Source of the DNA: Cellulosimicrobium sp. CUA-896
GTDB taxonomy: Bacteria; Actinomycetota; Actinomycetes; Actinomycetales; Cellulomonadaceae
DNA: 64,000 nucleotides
Reading direction: 5' to 3'
NCBI RefSeq assembly: GCF_001942335.1
Contig: NZ_MKKH01000011.1
Coordinates: 1 to 64,000, forward strand
This document shows, piece after piece, positions 20,098 to 30,040 of this stretch. The position numbers were made by a program, and so were the translations under genes. How positions within the stretch are numbered: position 1 is the stretch's first letter; each line of letters starts with the position of its first letter. The notes beneath the pieces are model-generated. The model was not told where the DNA came from, did no database searches, and worked only from the letters and a program-made list of their open reading frames with translations.

Positions 20098-20103
20098 CAT
20101 GAT
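20098..20103 (+). promoter_or_regulatory. -10 box (CATGAT) for a leaderless 5'-nucleotidase mRNA
   Basis: CATGAT is followed by GCGGCC and then ATG 20110, a 6-nt spacing. No ribosome-binding site precedes the ATG. Confidence 0.45.
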
Positions 20104-20109
20104 GCGGCC

Positions 20110-21373
20110 ATGGGCTACGACCTCACCGGCCGTCTCGTCGTCGGCGTCTCCGCGTCCGCACTGTTCGACCTCGAGGAGTCGGACCGCGCGACGCGGTCCG
20201 AGGGGGAGGCGGACTCCCGCGCGTTCCCGGAGGAGCGCCTGGACGACCCGCTCGCGCCGGGCGTCGCGTCCGGGCTCGTGCGGCGCCTGCTCGCCCTCAA
20301 CGACCTCGCGCCGTCCGCGGACGACCCGCTGGTCGAGGTCGTTGTCCTGTCGCGCCGGTCCCCGGAGACCGGGCTGCGCGTGATGCGCTCGGCGCGCCAC
20401 CACGGGCTCGCGATCACGCGCGCGGTGTTCCGCCAGGGCCGCGCCCCGCACGAGCTCGTCGCGCCGCTGCACGTGGACCTGTTCCTCTCGGCGGACGAGG
20501 TGTCGGTGCGCGAGACCGTGGACCGCGGGCTGCCCGCCGGTCGCGTGCTCGACCCGGCGTCGGCCGACGAGCGGGGCGGGGAGCTGCGGATCGTGTTCGA
20601 CGTCGACCAGGTCATCGGCGACGGCGCCGGCACGGATCCGCTGCCCGACGGTGGACCGCTGCGGGGGCTGCTGGCCGGGGTGCGCCGTCTCCAGGAGGCC
20701 CAGCGCCGCCGGCGGGACACGGACGCGGCCGACGCGCCGCGCCTGCACGTCGCGCTCGTCACGGGCCGCCCCGCGCCGGAGCACGAGCGCGCCGTGACGA
20801 CGCTCCGGTCCTGGGGCGTCGCCCTCGACGACGCGTACTTCCTCGCCGGCGTCGACCCGTCGGACGTGCTCGCGGTGCTGCGCCCGCACGTCCTCGTCGG
20901 GGACCTCCGTGCGGTCGGCCAGGGCGACCGCGCCGCCATGCCCTTCCCGCACATGCCCCCCGCGCACATGCCCGCCGCGCACGTGCCCGTGCGCGTCGCC
21001 GAGCGGCGGCCGGGCCCGGAGGCGCGCAGCCGGCGGCGCCCGCCGCGCGCACCTCGCCCTCGTCCGCACCCTCATCCGCCCGGCCGCGCCGGCGGAGCCC
21101 CCTCGCGTCCTGCCGGCGACGACCACCCGTCCCGCGACGACGACGGCGCTCGTCGTCCCGGACGGCGCCGCCCGCCCCCACCGGACCCGCGAGCTCCCGG
21201 TCCTGGCGCGCGTGCCCGAGCTGACGGTCCTGGCGCACGACGGCGCGCCCGGCGGGGACGACTCGCGCCGTGGCCGACGCGCCGTCCTCGGCGCCGAGGG
21301 CGGCCCCGCGGACCGGCCCGAGCCGAAGCCGCTGCCCGTCCGCCAGTCCGCGACCCTGGCGCGCCACCACTGA
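20110..21373 (+). CDS. 5'-nucleotidase (PF06189-type) with C-terminal extension (one frame change)
   Basis: The first 297 residues resemble the 5'-nucleotidase family that dephosphorylates nucleoside monophosphates: MGYDLTGRLVVGVSASALFD at the start, ADEVSVRETVDRGLPAGRV, the acidic LRIVFDVDQVI motif and VALVTGRPAPEHERAV. After about 21015 the strong G/C third-position bias moves to another frame and continues to a TGA at 21373, 2 nt before the tdk start. I therefore read one gene of about 421 aa with a small indel (one extra or two missing bases) at 21015-21040. The extra 110 residues (LPATTTRPATTTALVVPDG and on) match no domain I recognise. A separate small gene here is the alternative. Confidence 0.68.
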
Positions 21374-21375
21374 CC

Positions 21376-22110
21376 GTGACGGTGCCCGTCGTGGAGGCCG
21401 CCGGAGCCCGCCCCGCACCCCGCACCCGGCCCGGACGGGTCGAGGTGGTGTGCGGGCCGATGTTCGCCGGCAAGACCGAGGAGCTGCTGCGGCGCGTGCG
21501 CCGGGCGCAGGTCGCCGGGCGGCGCGTGCTCGTCGTCGGGCACGTGCTCGACACGCGGCGCGGGGCCGACGTCGTGAGCTCGCACTCCGGCCTGTCGGTG
21601 CCGTCGCGCAGCGTGTCGGGCCCGGACGAGCTCGAGGAGGTCGTCGGCCGGGACGGCCCGTGGGACCTCGTCGCGGTGGACGAGGCCCACTTCTTCGGCC
21701 CGCGGCTGGTCGACGCGGTCCAGCGGCTCGCCGACGCGGGTGCGGTGGTGGTCGTCGCCGGGCTCGACGTCACGTTCGACGCGCGCCCGTTCGAGCCGCT
21801 GCCGTCGCTCGCCGCGCTCGCCGAGCGCGTCGCCAAGCTCACCGCGGTGTGCGCGGTGTGCGGGGAGGACGCGGCGTTCCACCTGCGCACGACGGCGGAC
21901 CCGCCCGGGGCGGGCGACGCGCTCGTCGCGGCGGCGTCCCACGTGGGCGGCGCGGAGGCCTACGAGGCCCGGTGCCGTGCCCACCTCGCCGTCGCGCCGT
22001 GGCGCGGGAGCGGGGGAGCCGCTCCCGCGGGCGGGCGGACGCGGGACGGACGGGCGGGGGACCGGGCGGGTCAGGCGGGCGGGTCCTCCACGAGCGGGAC
22101 GAAGGAGTAG
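21376..22110 (+). CDS. tdk: thymidine kinase
   Basis: Thymidine kinase phosphorylates (deoxy)thymidine in the salvage pathway. The product shows the P-loop GPMFAGKTEELLRRV (about residues 27-41), the catalytic Asp-Glu LVAVDEAHFFGPRL, the lasso region CAVCGEDAAFHLRT with a CxxC zinc pair, and EAYEARCRAH with the remaining zinc ligands. GTG 21376 gives an N-terminus about 20 residues longer than usual. The last 40 residues (after CRAHL) are Gly/Arg-rich and run 40 nt into the convergent methyltransferase gene, so a lost base near 22000 may have removed the natural stop. The upstream nucleotidase suggests a nucleoside-salvage operon. Confidence 0.88.
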   Translation: MTVPVVEAAGARPAPRTRPGRVEVVCGPMFAGKTEELLRRVRRAQVAGRRVLVVGHVLDTRRGADVVSSHSGLSVPSRSVSGPDELEEVVGRDGPWDLVAVDEAHFFGPRLVDAVQRLADAGAVVVVAGLDVTFDARPFEPLPSLAALAERVAKLTAVCAVCGEDAAFHLRTTADPPGAGDALVAAASHVGGAEAYEARCRAHLAVAPWRGSGGAAPAGGRTRDGRAGDRAGQAGGSSTSGTKE

Positions 22111-22673
22111 GTCCCGTGCTCGCTCGTGCGGACGGTGCCACCGGCGTCGCGCACGACGAGGGTCATGGTGTGCCGGACGGGGACGACCATCCGGCCGCCG
22201 GGCAGCAGCTGCTCGACGAGCGAGCGCGGCAGCGCGTCGGCCGCGGCCGAGACGAGGATCCGGTCGTAGCGCTCGCCCGGTCGGCCCAGCACGCCGCCGG
22301 CGGCCTGCTCGATCGCGGCCCACGGCACGTCGGCGGCGGCCAGGGCGGTGGCGCCCCGGTGGGCGAGCTCGGGCTCTCGCTCGAGCCCCAGCACCTCGCC
22401 GTCGGGGCCGACGAGCCGCGCCAGGATCGTCGTCGTCCACCCGGAGCCGGAGCCGACGTCCAGGACCCGCGCGCCGCGCGGGACGTCGAGGAGCCGCAGC
22501 ATCGCCGCGACCGTCGACGGCTGGGAGTTCGTCTGCCCGTGCCCGATGGAGAGCGGGCGGTCCTGGTCCGCCCACCGCCGCTGCCCGGCCGGCAGGAACG
22601 CGCGGCGGTCGACGGCGCGCATCGCCGCGGCGACGGCGTCCTCGCGCCCGGGGCGACCCGCCTCCGCACGCAC
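22071..22673 (-). CDS. protein-L-isoaspartate O-methyltransferase family
   Basis: Family members methylate isoaspartyl residues in aged proteins using SAM. The 200-aa product has the PCMT marks SIGHGQTNSQPSTVAAML (substrate loop), SAM motif I VLDVGSGSGWTTTILARLVG, an acidic VLGLERE, and ERYDRILVSAAADALP. GTG 22673 is chosen because GGGAGGTGAG ends just 3 nt before it; longer readings to 22928 run through the rplU promoter. The methyl-acceptor specificity is not provable by sequence. Confidence 0.85.
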   Translation of the reverse strand: MRAEAGRPGREDAVAAAMRAVDRRAFLPAGQRRWADQDRPLSIGHGQTNSQPSTVAAMLRLLDVPRGARVLDVGSGSGWTTTILARLVGPDGEVLGLEREPELAHRGATALAAADVPWAAIEQAAGGVLGRPGERYDRILVSAAADALPRSLVEQLLPGGRMVVPVRHTMTLVVRDAGGTVRTSEHGTYSFVPLVEDPPA

Positions 22674-22740
22674 GACCTCACCTCCCCGGTCCACGCCTCC
22701 TCCAGACTGGCACGGCGGGCCGGGGCTCGCCGGACGACGT

Positions 22741-22770
22741 CGGTCGGCGTCGGTCGGCGTCGGTCGGCGT
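22741..22770. repeat. three perfect 10-bp tandem repeats
   Basis: CGGTCGGCGT occurs three times without change, immediately upstream of the rplU -35 box, and a partial copy precedes it. The period is close to one helical turn. Confidence 0.9.
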
Positions 22771-22784
22771 GGGACCACGGGCAT

Positions 22785-22813
22785 TTGACCTGCTCGCCGC
22801 CCGTCCGTAGTCT
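22785..22813 (+). promoter_or_regulatory. sigma-70-type promoter of rplU-rpmA
   Basis: TTGACC (22785-22790) and TAGTCT (22808-22813) are separated by 17 nt, close to the actinobacterial housekeeping consensus. It would give rplU a leader of about 120 nt. It is the best promoter in the window. Confidence 0.8.
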
Positions 22814-22939
22814 TGAACGTCGGCGCGTCATGGGCGCGCCGGTCCCGTGTGCCCACGGACGGTTCGCACTCGCACGCTGCGGCGTGGCTCGAGTCCCCAA
22901 GACGTCCCCGCCGTGACGAGCACGCCAAGACTAGGAGAG

Positions 22940-23260
22940 ATGAGCAGCAACGTGGTGTACGCGATCGTCAAGGCCGGTGGCCGTCAGGAGAAGGTTTCCG
23001 TCGGCGACATCGTCGTGGTGGACCGGGTGTCCGCCGGTGTCGGTGACTCCGTCGAGCTGCCCGCTCTCCTGCTGGTGGACGGGGAGAAGGTGACCACCGA
23101 CGCCGCGAAGCTCGCGAAGGTCAAGGTCACCGCCGAGGTCGTGCGGGACGAGAAGGGTCCGAAGATCACGATCCTGCGGTACAAGAACAAGACCGGTTAC
23201 CGTCGTCGCCAGGGTCACCGCCAGCAGCTGACCCGCCTCAAGGTCACCGGCATCAAGTGA
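22940..23260 (+). CDS. rplU: 50S ribosomal protein L21
   Basis: L21 binds 23S rRNA in the large subunit. The 106-aa product matches the family over its whole length: [34 protein letters not shown], and the end [13 protein letters not shown] 22940 follows CTAGGAGAG. It heads the conserved rplU-rpmA-obg-proB-proA group, with rpmA 83 nt downstream. Confidence 0.97.
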   Translation: MSSNVVYAIVKAGGRQEKVSVGDIVVVDRVSAGVGDSVELPALLLVDGEKVTTDAAKLAKVKVTAEVVRDEKGPKITILRYKNKTGYRRRQGHRQQLTRLKVTGIK

Positions 23261-23343
23261 TCTCCCGCGGCGGGAGGTGACGGGCCCTCGGCCCGGCCGA
23301 ACGCCGCCAGGCACCCTCCCCTTCGCACGAAAGCAGGTTCGTC

Positions 23344-23601
23344 ATGGCACACAAGAAGGGCGCGAGCTCCTCGCGCAACGGTCGCGACTCGAACGCCCAG
23401 CGTCTCGGCGTCAAGCGGTTCGGCGGTCAGGTCGTCAAGTCGGGCGAGATCATCGTCCGCCAGCGCGGCACGCACTTCCACCCCGGTGACAACGTCGGCC
23501 GCGGTGGCGACGACACGCTGTTCGCCCTGGCTGCCGGCGCCGTGCAGTTCGGCACGCGCCGCGGCCGCAAGGTCGTCGACATCGTCTCCGTCGAGGCCTG
23601 A
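23344..23601 (+). CDS. rpmA: 50S ribosomal protein L27
   Basis: L27 reaches the peptidyl-transferase centre with its N-terminus. The 85-aa product begins [20 protein letters not shown], so no Firmicutes-type cleavable N-terminal extension is present. [20 protein letters not shown] is the conserved core. The leader has GAAAGCAGG before ATG 23344. A strong hairpin follows at 23623. Confidence 0.97.
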   Translation: MAHKKGASSSRNGRDSNAQRLGVKRFGGQVVKSGEIIVRQRGTHFHPGDNVGRGGDDTLFALAAGAVQFGTRRGRKVVDIVSVEA

Positions 23602-23622
23602 GCGGCACCGAGCAGACTTCCC

Positions 23623-23659
23623 GCAGGAGGGGCGCACCGTGGCGGTGCGCCCCTCCTGC
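23623..23659 (+). terminator. intrinsic terminator/attenuator between rpmA and obg
   Basis: A perfect 17-bp stem (GCAGGAGGGGCGCACCG and its complement) with a TGG loop starts 22 nt after the rpmA stop and is followed by TGTTCC. It would end or reduce transcription, allowing L21/L27 to be made in excess over Obg. Confidence 0.8.
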
Positions 23660-23694
23660 TGTTCCACCAGGCGTACCTGCGAGAGGATCCACCC

Positions 23695-25302
23695 ATGGCC
23701 ACGTTCGTCGACCGCGTCGTGCTGCACGTCTCCGGCGGCAACGGCGGGAACGGCTGCGCCTCGGTGCGCCGCGAGAAGTTCAAGCCCCTCGCCGGGCCCG
23801 ACGGCGGCAACGGCGGCGACGGCGGCACGGTCCGCCTCGTCGTCGACCCGCAGACCACCACCCTGCTCGAGTACCACCACTCGCCCCACCGCCACGCGCA
23901 GTCGGGCACGCAGGGCATGGGCGACGACCGCGACGGCGCCAACGGCGGCGACCTCGTGCTCTCCGTGCCGGACGGGACGGTCGTGAAGAGCCCCGACGGG
24001 GAGGTGCTCGCCGACCTCGTCGGCACCGGCGCCGAGTACGTCGTCGCGGCGGGCGGTCGCGGCGGCCTGGGCAACGCGGCGCTCTCGTCGCCCCGCCGCA
24101 AGGCGCCGGGGTTCGCGCTGCTCGGCGAGCCGGGCGAGGAGCGCGACGTCGTGCTCGAGCTCAAGACCATCGCCGACGTCGCGCTCGTCGGCTACCCGAG
24201 CGCCGGCAAGTCGTCGCTCGTCGCGGCGATCTCGGCGGCGAAGCCGAAGATCGCGGACTACCCGTTCACCACGCTCGTGCCGAACCTCGGCGTCGTGCAG
24301 GCCGGTGGTGCGCGCTACACCGTCGCGGACGTCCCCGGCCTCATCCCCGGCGCGAGCGAGGGCCGCGGCCTCGGCCTGGAGTTCCTGCGCCACATCGAGC
24401 GGACGGCCGTCATCGTCCACGTGCTCGACTGCGCGACGCTCGAGCCCGGCCGCGACCCGATCAGCGACCTCGACGTGCTCGAGGGCGAGCTGGCGGCGTA
24501 CGCGGGCGACCTCGGCATCGAGGGCGGGCGCGTGCCGCTCATGGAGCGCCCGCGCGTCGTCGTGCTGAACAAGGTCGACGTGCCGGAGGCGCGCGAGCTC
24601 GCCGAGCTGGTGCGGCCGGACATCGAGGCGCGCGGGCTGCGCGTCTTCGAGATCTCGACCGCGAGCCACGAGGGCCTGCGCCCGCTCACCTACGCGCTCG
24701 CCGAGCTCGTCGAGACGGCGCGCGCCGAGGCCCCCGCACCGGAGCCCACGCGTGTCGTGCTGCGTCCGCGGGCCGTCGACGAGACGGGCTTCACCGTGCG
24801 GCGCAAGGGCGGCGCGACCGACTACTGGTTCGAGGTGCGCGGCGCCAAGCCCGAGCGCTGGGTGCGCCAGACCGACTTCTCGAACGACGAGGCCGTCGGC
24901 TACCTCGCCGACCGGCTCGCGCGCGTCGGTGTCGAGGAGGCGCTGTTCAAGGCCGGCGCCGTGGCGGGCGACGAGGTGCGCATCGGCAGCGACGCGAACG
25001 CCGTCGTCTTCGACTGGGAGCCCACGCTCATGACCGGCGCCGAGCTCCTCGGCGGCCCGCGCGGCTCCGACCTGCGCCTCGAGGAGCGCCTGCGCCCCAC
25101 GCGCTCCGAGAAGCGGCGTGAGCACCACGAGCGCATGGACGCCAAGGCGGAGGCGCGCCGCGAGCTGTGGACCGAGCGCGAGTCGGGCACGTGGACGGAC
25201 CCGGACGCGACTGACGGCTGTCCGCGGCGAGCGACGCCGGGCGTCCTGCCACGTGAAACCGGCAGCGGCCACCGGTGCCGGCCCGCGATGATGGGTCGGT
25301 GA
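23695..25302 (+). CDS. obg: GTPase Obg (CgtA)
   Basis: Obg is an essential GTPase in 50S maturation and stress control. The 535-aa product has the glycine-rich Obg fold (residues 1-158; [19 protein letters not shown]), the G domain with G1 [14 protein letters not shown] (about residue 166), [14 protein letters not shown]3 [17 protein letters not shown]4 NKVD, and the OCT domain (about 355-455; [16 protein letters not shown]). The last 30 residues (after [12 protein letters not shown]) look less conserved. Its TGA overlaps the proB GTG (GTGA, 25299-25302). An upstream hairpin at 23623 partly separates it from rpmA. Confidence 0.96.
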   Translation: MATFVDRVVLHVSGGNGGNGCASVRREKFKPLAGPDGGNGGDGGTVRLVVDPQTTTLLEYHHSPHRHAQSGTQGMGDDRDGANGGDLVLSVPDGTVVKSPDGEVLADLVGTGAEYVVAAGGRGGLGNAALSSPRRKAPGFALLGEPGEERDVVLELKTIADVALVGYPSAGKSSLVAAISAAKPKIADYPFTTLVPNLGVVQAGGARYTVADVPGLIPGASEGRGLGLEFLRHIERTAVIVHVLDCATLEPGRDPISDLDVLEGELAAYAGDLGIEGGRVPLMERPRVVVLNKVDVPEARELAELVRPDIEARGLRVFEISTASHEGLRPLTYALAELVETARAEAPAPEPTRVVLRPRAVDETGFTVRRKGGATDYWFEVRGAKPERWVRQTDFSNDEAVGYLADRLARVGVEEALFKAGAVAGDEVRIGSDANAVVFDWEPTLMTGAELLGGPRGSDLRLEERLRPTRSEKRREHHERMDAKAEARRELWTERESGTWTDPDATDGCPRRATPGVLPRETGSGHRCRPAMMGR

Positions 25303-26435
25303 ACGCCCTGTCGTCCCGGTCGCAGATCGCCACCGCCCACCGCGTCGTCGTCAAGATCGGCTCGTCGTCCCTCACCGGCCCCGACGGCCACCTCGACCTC
25401 GACGCGCTGCGCGCGCTGGTCGACGTCCTCGCCGCGCGGCGCGCCGCCGGGGGACAGGTCGTGCTCGTCACGTCCGGCGCCATCGCCGCCGGTCTCGGCC
25501 CGCTCGGCCTCGCCGCGCGCCCGCGCGACCTCGCCACGGCGCAGGCGACGGCGTCGGTGGGCCAGGGCATGCTCGTCGCCCGCTACACCGAGGCGTTCGC
25601 CGCGCACGGGCTGCGCGTCGGCCAGGTGCTGCTCACCGCCGAGGACACCGTGCGCCGCGGCCACTACCGCAACGCGCAGCGCGCCCTGGAGCGGCTGCTC
25701 GACCTCGGCGTCGTGCCGGTCGTCAACGAGAACGACGCCGTCGCGACCGACGAGATCCGCTTCGGCGACAACGACCGCCTCGCCGCGCTCGTCTCCCACC
25801 TCGTGCGGGCCGACGCCATGGTGCTGCTCACCGACGTCGACGGGCTGTACGACGGCCCGCCGTCGCGCCCCGGCGCGCACCGCATCGCCGAGGTGCGCAC
25901 GCCCGCGGACGTGGAGGGCGTCGAGGTGACGGGCCGGGGGAGCGCCGTCGGGACGGGCGGGATGCTCACCAAGCTCGAGTCGGTGTCGATCGCGACCGGC
26001 ACCGGCATCCCCGTCGTGCTGACGAAGGCCGCGCACGCCGCGGACGCCCTGGCCGGCAGGGAGGTCGGCACGTGGTTCGCCGCCACGGGCCGGCGCACGA
26101 CCCGCCGTCGGCTGTGGCTCGCCCACGCCGCGCGGACGCGCGGGCGGCTCGTCCTCGACGACGGCGCCGTCCGGGCCGTGCAGGGCGGTCGCGCGTCGCT
26201 GCTCCCGGCCGGCATCACCGCGGTCGAGGGGGACTTCGACGCCGGGGACCCGGTCGAGATCGTGGCCGCCGACGGGCACGTCGTCGCCCGAGGCCTGGTC
26301 GCCTTCGAGTCGCGCGACATCCCCGGCCTGATCGGGCGGACGACGGCGGACCTGCGCGACGAGCTCGGCGAGGGCTACGACCGCGAGGTCGTGCACCGCG
26401 ACGACCTCGTCCTCGTGCGCCGGCGTCACCGCTGA
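25299..26435 (+). CDS. proB: glutamate 5-kinase
   Basis: ProB phosphorylates glutamate, the first step of proline synthesis. The 378-aa product has the amino-acid-kinase domain (residues about 12-260: [56 protein letters not shown]) and a C-terminal PUA domain (about 285-360). GTG 25299, which overlaps the obg stop, gives the family start just before the kinase domain. Proline feedback inhibition is usual for this domain arrangement. proA follows after a 117-nt gap containing short repeats. Confidence 0.95.
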   Translation: MNALSSRSQIATAHRVVVKIGSSSLTGPDGHLDLDALRALVDVLAARRAAGGQVVLVTSGAIAAGLGPLGLAARPRDLATAQATASVGQGMLVARYTEAFAAHGLRVGQVLLTAEDTVRRGHYRNAQRALERLLDLGVVPVVNENDAVATDEIRFGDNDRLAALVSHLVRADAMVLLTDVDGLYDGPPSRPGAHRIAEVRTPADVEGVEVTGRGSAVGTGGMLTKLESVSIATGTGIPVVLTKAAHAADALAGREVGTWFAATGRRTTRRRLWLAHAARTRGRLVLDDGAVRAVQGGRASLLPAGITAVEGDFDAGDPVEIVAADGHVVARGLVAFESRDIPGLIGRTTADLRDELGEGYDREVVHRDDLVLVRRRHR

Positions 26436-26490
26436 GGCACACCGCTGGAACGCCGTCGCTGGGACGTCACCGCTGGGACGCCACCGCCGG
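26426..26490. repeat. imperfect 15-bp repeats between proB and proA
   Basis: The element CACCGCTGGGACGC recurs about four times with small changes, beginning inside the last codons of proB (CGTCACCGCTGA). It has no evident coding role. Confidence 0.55.
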
Positions 26491-26539
26491 GGCGCGTGCC
26501 CGGCGTGCGGACGGCGCTGCCGCCGTGCGGCGCGCGACG

Positions 26540-26545
26540 TAGGCT
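26540..26545 (+). promoter_or_regulatory. -10 box (TAGGCT) for leaderless proA
   Basis: TAGGCT is followed by 7 nt (CGGGGAC) and then ATG 26553. The gap after proB and this box suggest proA has its own promoter. Confidence 0.5.
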
Positions 26546-26552
26546 CGGGGAC

Positions 26553-27892
26553 ATGACCACCACCGACGACGCGCGCGTCACCCCGTCCGCCCCGGCCCCC
26601 GCGGTCGAGGTCGTCACCGGGCCCGAGCCGGACGTGACGGCGGCGGTCGAGGACGTCGCGCGGCGGGCCAAGACCGCCTCACGGGCGCTCGCGACGGCGA
26701 CGCGCGCCACCAAGGACGCCGCGCTGGAGGCGCTCGCGGACGCGCTGGTCGGGGCGACCGACGAGATCGTGGCCGCGAACGCCGTCGACCTCGAGCGCGG
26801 GCGCGCCCGCGGCATGGCGCCGGGCCTGCTCGACCGGCTCGCCCTCACGCCCGAGCGCGTCGCCGCGATCGCGGACGCGCTGCGCGAGCTGGCCGGGCTG
26901 CCCGACCCGGTCGGTGCGGTCGTGCGCGGCTCGACCCTGCCGAACGGCCTGCGTCTGCGCCAGCTGCGCGTCCCCATGGGCGTGGTCGGCATGATCTACG
27001 AGGCACGGCCGAACGTCACCGTGGACGCCGCCGGGCTCGCCCTCAAGAGCGGCAACGCCGTGATCCTGCGCGGCGGGTCGGCGGCCGCGAGCTCGAACGA
27101 GGTGATCGTCGGCGTGCTCGCGCGGGCGCTCGAGGCGCGCGGCCTGCCGGGCGACCTCGTGCAGTCCATCGACGCGCACGGGCGTCCCGGCGCCGTCGCC
27201 CTCATGCACGCGCGCGGCCTGGTCGACGTCCTCGTCCCGCGCGGGGGCGCGGACCTCATCCGGACCGTGGTGCGCGAGTCCACCGTGCCGGTCATCGAGA
27301 CCGGCGTGGGCAACGTGCACGTGTACGTCGACGCGAGCGCCGACCGGGCCATGGCGCTCGAGATCCTGCTCAACGCGAAGACGCAGCGCGTCGGGGTCTG
27401 CAACGCCGCCGAGACGCTCCTCGTGCACGCCGACGCCGCCGGCGACTTCCTGCCCGCCGCGCTCGCGGCCCTCGGGGAGGCGGGCGTGGTCGTGCACGGC
27501 GACGAGCGCACCGCGGCCCTCGCCCCGGCCGGGCTCGAGGTGCGTCCGGCCACCGACGAGGACTGGGCGACCGAGTACCTCGCGCTGGAGATCGCCGTGC
27601 GCGTCGTCGAGGACCTCGACGCGGCCATCGAGCACGTGCGGACCTGGTCGTCGGGGCACACCGAGGCGATCGTGCGCGCGACCTGCAGGCGTCCGAGCGG
27701 TTCGTCGCGGAGCTCGACTCCGCCGCGATCATGGTCAACGCCTCGACACGGTTCACCGACGGTGGTCAGCTCGGGCTCGGCGCCGAGATCGGCATCTCGA
27801 CCCAGAAGCTGCACGCCCGCGGCCCGATGGGCCTGGCCGAGCTCACGACGACGAAGTGGGTCGTGCACGGGGACGGCCACGTCCGCCCGTGA
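26553..27892 (+). CDS. proA: gamma-glutamyl phosphate reductase (one frameshift)
   Basis: ProA reduces gamma-glutamyl phosphate to glutamate semialdehyde with NADPH, after ProB. The product (about 446 aa) has an N-terminal extension of about 35 residues, then the aldehyde-dehydrogenase-like fold: [40 protein letters not shown], the catalytic Cys in [12 protein letters not shown] (about residue 283), and the end [16 protein letters not shown]. The frame changes near 27680: after SGHTEAIVR the expected [20 protein letters not shown] appears one frame away, consistent with a missing base. The stop is TGA 27890-27892. Confidence 0.92.
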
Positions 27893-28082
27893 CGAGCGGT
27901 TCGCCCGCGGTACCCGGTACCGCCGGGACCACGTCCGCGCGAGGCCGTGAGAGACTGGTCGGCGACCGGAGCACGCCCGGTCGTCCGCAAGCACCGCACC
28001 GACCCGCACCAACCACGTACCGCCCCGGCCGCCGACCCTGACACGGGCCCGCCCGGGGAGGACGACTCTCGAGGAGGACGTC

Positions 28083-28238
28083 GTGATCTCAGCCGTCGTG
28101 CTGGCCGCCGAGGAAGGCGCCGAGGCCGCGTCGCACCTGCCCATCCCGCCGCTCGCGTTCGGGCTGCTGGGCTTCGGCGGGCTCGTGGCCCTGCTGCTCG
28201 TGACCTACGCGTTCCGCAGCGTCGGCACGCGCCACTGA
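28083..28238 (+). CDS. 51-aa single-pass membrane protein
   Basis: GTG 28083 follows GAGGAGGAC and opens a 51-residue frame: [20 protein letters not shown], then one hydrophobic helix (residues about 21-41; [19 protein letters not shown]) and a short basic end RSVGTRH. Nearly all third positions are G or C. A similar small membrane protein is often found between proA and nadD in actinobacteria. Function is unknown. It ends 40 nt before nadD. A stretch of about 190 nt upstream (27893-28082) shows no other gene. Confidence 0.75.
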   Translation: MISAVVLAAEEGAEAASHLPIPPLAFGLLGFGGLVALLLVTYAFRSVGTRH

Positions 28239-28278
28239 CACGGCACGACGGACGGCGCCCGCGACCGATGACGCACCG

Positions 28279-28884
28279 ATGACCGCGCGCAGCCCCCGGC
28301 TGGGCGTCATGGGCGGGACGTTCGACCCGATCCACCACGGTCACCTCGTCGCCGCGAGCGAGGCCGCGGCGCGCTTCGACCTCGACGAGGTCGTCTTCGT
28401 CCCCACGGGCAAGCCGTCGTTCAAGCAGCACCAGCACGTCAGCGCCGCGGAGCACCGCTACCTCATGACGGTCATCGCGACGGCGTCGAACCCGCGGTTC
28501 ACGGTGAGCCGCGTCGACGTCGACCGCCCTGGTCTGACGTACACGGTGGACACGCTGCGGGACCTGCGCGAGGCGCGCCCCGACGCGGAGCTGTTCTTCA
28601 TCTCCGGTGCGGACGCGATCGAGCAGATCCTGACCTGGAAGGATGCCGACGAGCTGTGGAAGATGGCACACTTCGTGGCTGTCTCGCGTCCGGGTCACCA
28701 GCTGGACGTCGCCGGGCTGCCGTCCGGCGTCGTGACGACGCTCGAGGTCCCGGCGCTCGCCATCTCGTCGACGGACTGCCGCCGGCGCGCGCAGGACGGC
28801 CGGCCGGTGTGGTACCTGGTGCCGGACGGCGTGGTCCAGTACATCGCCAAGCACGGTTTGTATCGAGGTCAGCACGATGAGTGA
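28279..28884 (+). CDS. nadD: nicotinate-nucleotide adenylyltransferase
   Basis: NadD adenylates nicotinate mononucleotide in NAD synthesis. The 201-aa product has the nucleotidyltransferase motif [19 protein letters not shown] (residues about 8-26), [11 protein letters not shown], and the C-terminal [12 protein letters not shown] motif. Its stop overlaps the start of the next gene by 8 nt (ATG 28877), and rsfS follows, the standard nadD-rsfS neighbourhood. Confidence 0.95.
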   Translation: MTARSPRLGVMGGTFDPIHHGHLVAASEAAARFDLDEVVFVPTGKPSFKQHQHVSAAEHRYLMTVIATASNPRFTVSRVDVDRPGLTYTVDTLRDLREARPDAELFFISGADAIEQILTWKDADELWKMAHFVAVSRPGHQLDVAGLPSGVVTTLEVPALAISSTDCRRRAQDGRPVWYLVPDGVVQYIAKHGLYRGQHDE

Positions 28885-30017
28885 CAACGGCAGCAACATG
28901 CAGCCCGTCCGCCCGCTCACGCGGAGGGAGATCCGCGAGCGGGAGCAGGCGGCGGCCGCCGAGCGCGCCGCCCAGGGTGGCGGCGCGTCGCAGCCGCCCG
29001 CGTCCCCCGGCGCGTCCGGCGGGGGATGGAGCCCGCCCGCGCCCGCCCGGCCGAGCGGTCCGCCGCCGTCGCGTCGCGCCCTGCGCGAGTCGACCGGACC
29101 CGCCGAGCAGCCCTCGCAGCCGACCGTCGTGCGTCCTCCCGCCGCGTCGGGCGGCATGCGCGGGCTCGACGAGACGGGGCGCCTGACGCCGGTCCAGGAG
29201 ACGTCCGAGCGGCACACGATCCGTCCGCCGGCACCGGCACCGGCGCCCGCCGCCCCGAACCGGACGAGCGCACGCCCGGCGTCGGGCTGGCAGCGGCCGA
29301 CGACGACCGGGCCTGCTGGTCCGGTGCGTCCGCCCAGTCCCGCCCCGGGCGCGTTCGGGGCGCCGCCGGAGCGCGGGCCCGCCGCGCGGCCCGCCGGGAC
29401 GTCGGCGTCCCCGGAGCAGCCGCAGCGCACGTCCGCCTTCGCGGCCGGGACGACGGGTGGCCCGGCGGCGCCGCGCGCCACCCCGGCGCCTGGTCCGCGG
29501 GGCAGGGCGACGCCGCCGCGTCGACCCGCCAGGCTCCGGCCACGCCCGCCGGCCCGGACTCGTCCGCCCGGTCCGCGTCCCCGGCGGCCGAGACGCCGGG
29601 TGCGGACCTGCCGTGGGCCGCGATCACGTCCGGTTCCGGCGCCGACCGCGGCCACGCCGAGCGGGACGGCACCGGCACCGCGTCGCCCTTCGGGACGACG
29701 TCGTCCTCCGGCTCGCCGTTCCCCACGACGACCGCGGCCGCACCCGGCACCCGGGGGACCGGGCCCGGGGACGAGGTCTTCCCGCGGACCGGTCAGCGGG
29801 CCGACCAGGAGGACGAGGCCGACGACGCGCGACGCGGTCCTTCGTACACGTGGCTGCACTACCTCGTCCTGGTCGCCGTGGCGTTCGTGCTCGGCCTCCT
29901 CGTGTGGGAGCTCATCTCGCGCGACGACGCCGGCCCCGCCGCGCAGGCCCCGGCCGCGCCCGCGGTCGTGGTCGCCGCGCCGGACGGCCCGCCCGGACCC
30001 CTCGCCCCAGCCGCTGA
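28877..30017 (+). CDS. Pro/Ala-rich single-pass membrane protein (frameshifts)
   Basis: Unrecognised family. The N-terminus is charged ([20 protein letters not shown]), followed by about 270 residues rich in Pro, Ala, Gly and Thr, then one transmembrane helix ([19 protein letters not shown], near 29851-29907) and a short Ala-rich outside segment. The frame with correct codon bias changes between 29450 and 29520, and another change near 29990 is needed to reach the TGA at 30015-30017; without it the frame runs into the following genes. It overlaps nadD and ends about 24 nt before rsfS, so it belongs to that operon. It resembles the long disordered membrane proteins often seen at this locus. 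Confidence 0.6.
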
Positions 30018-30040
30018 GCGGCACCGACGAACGGAGAGTC

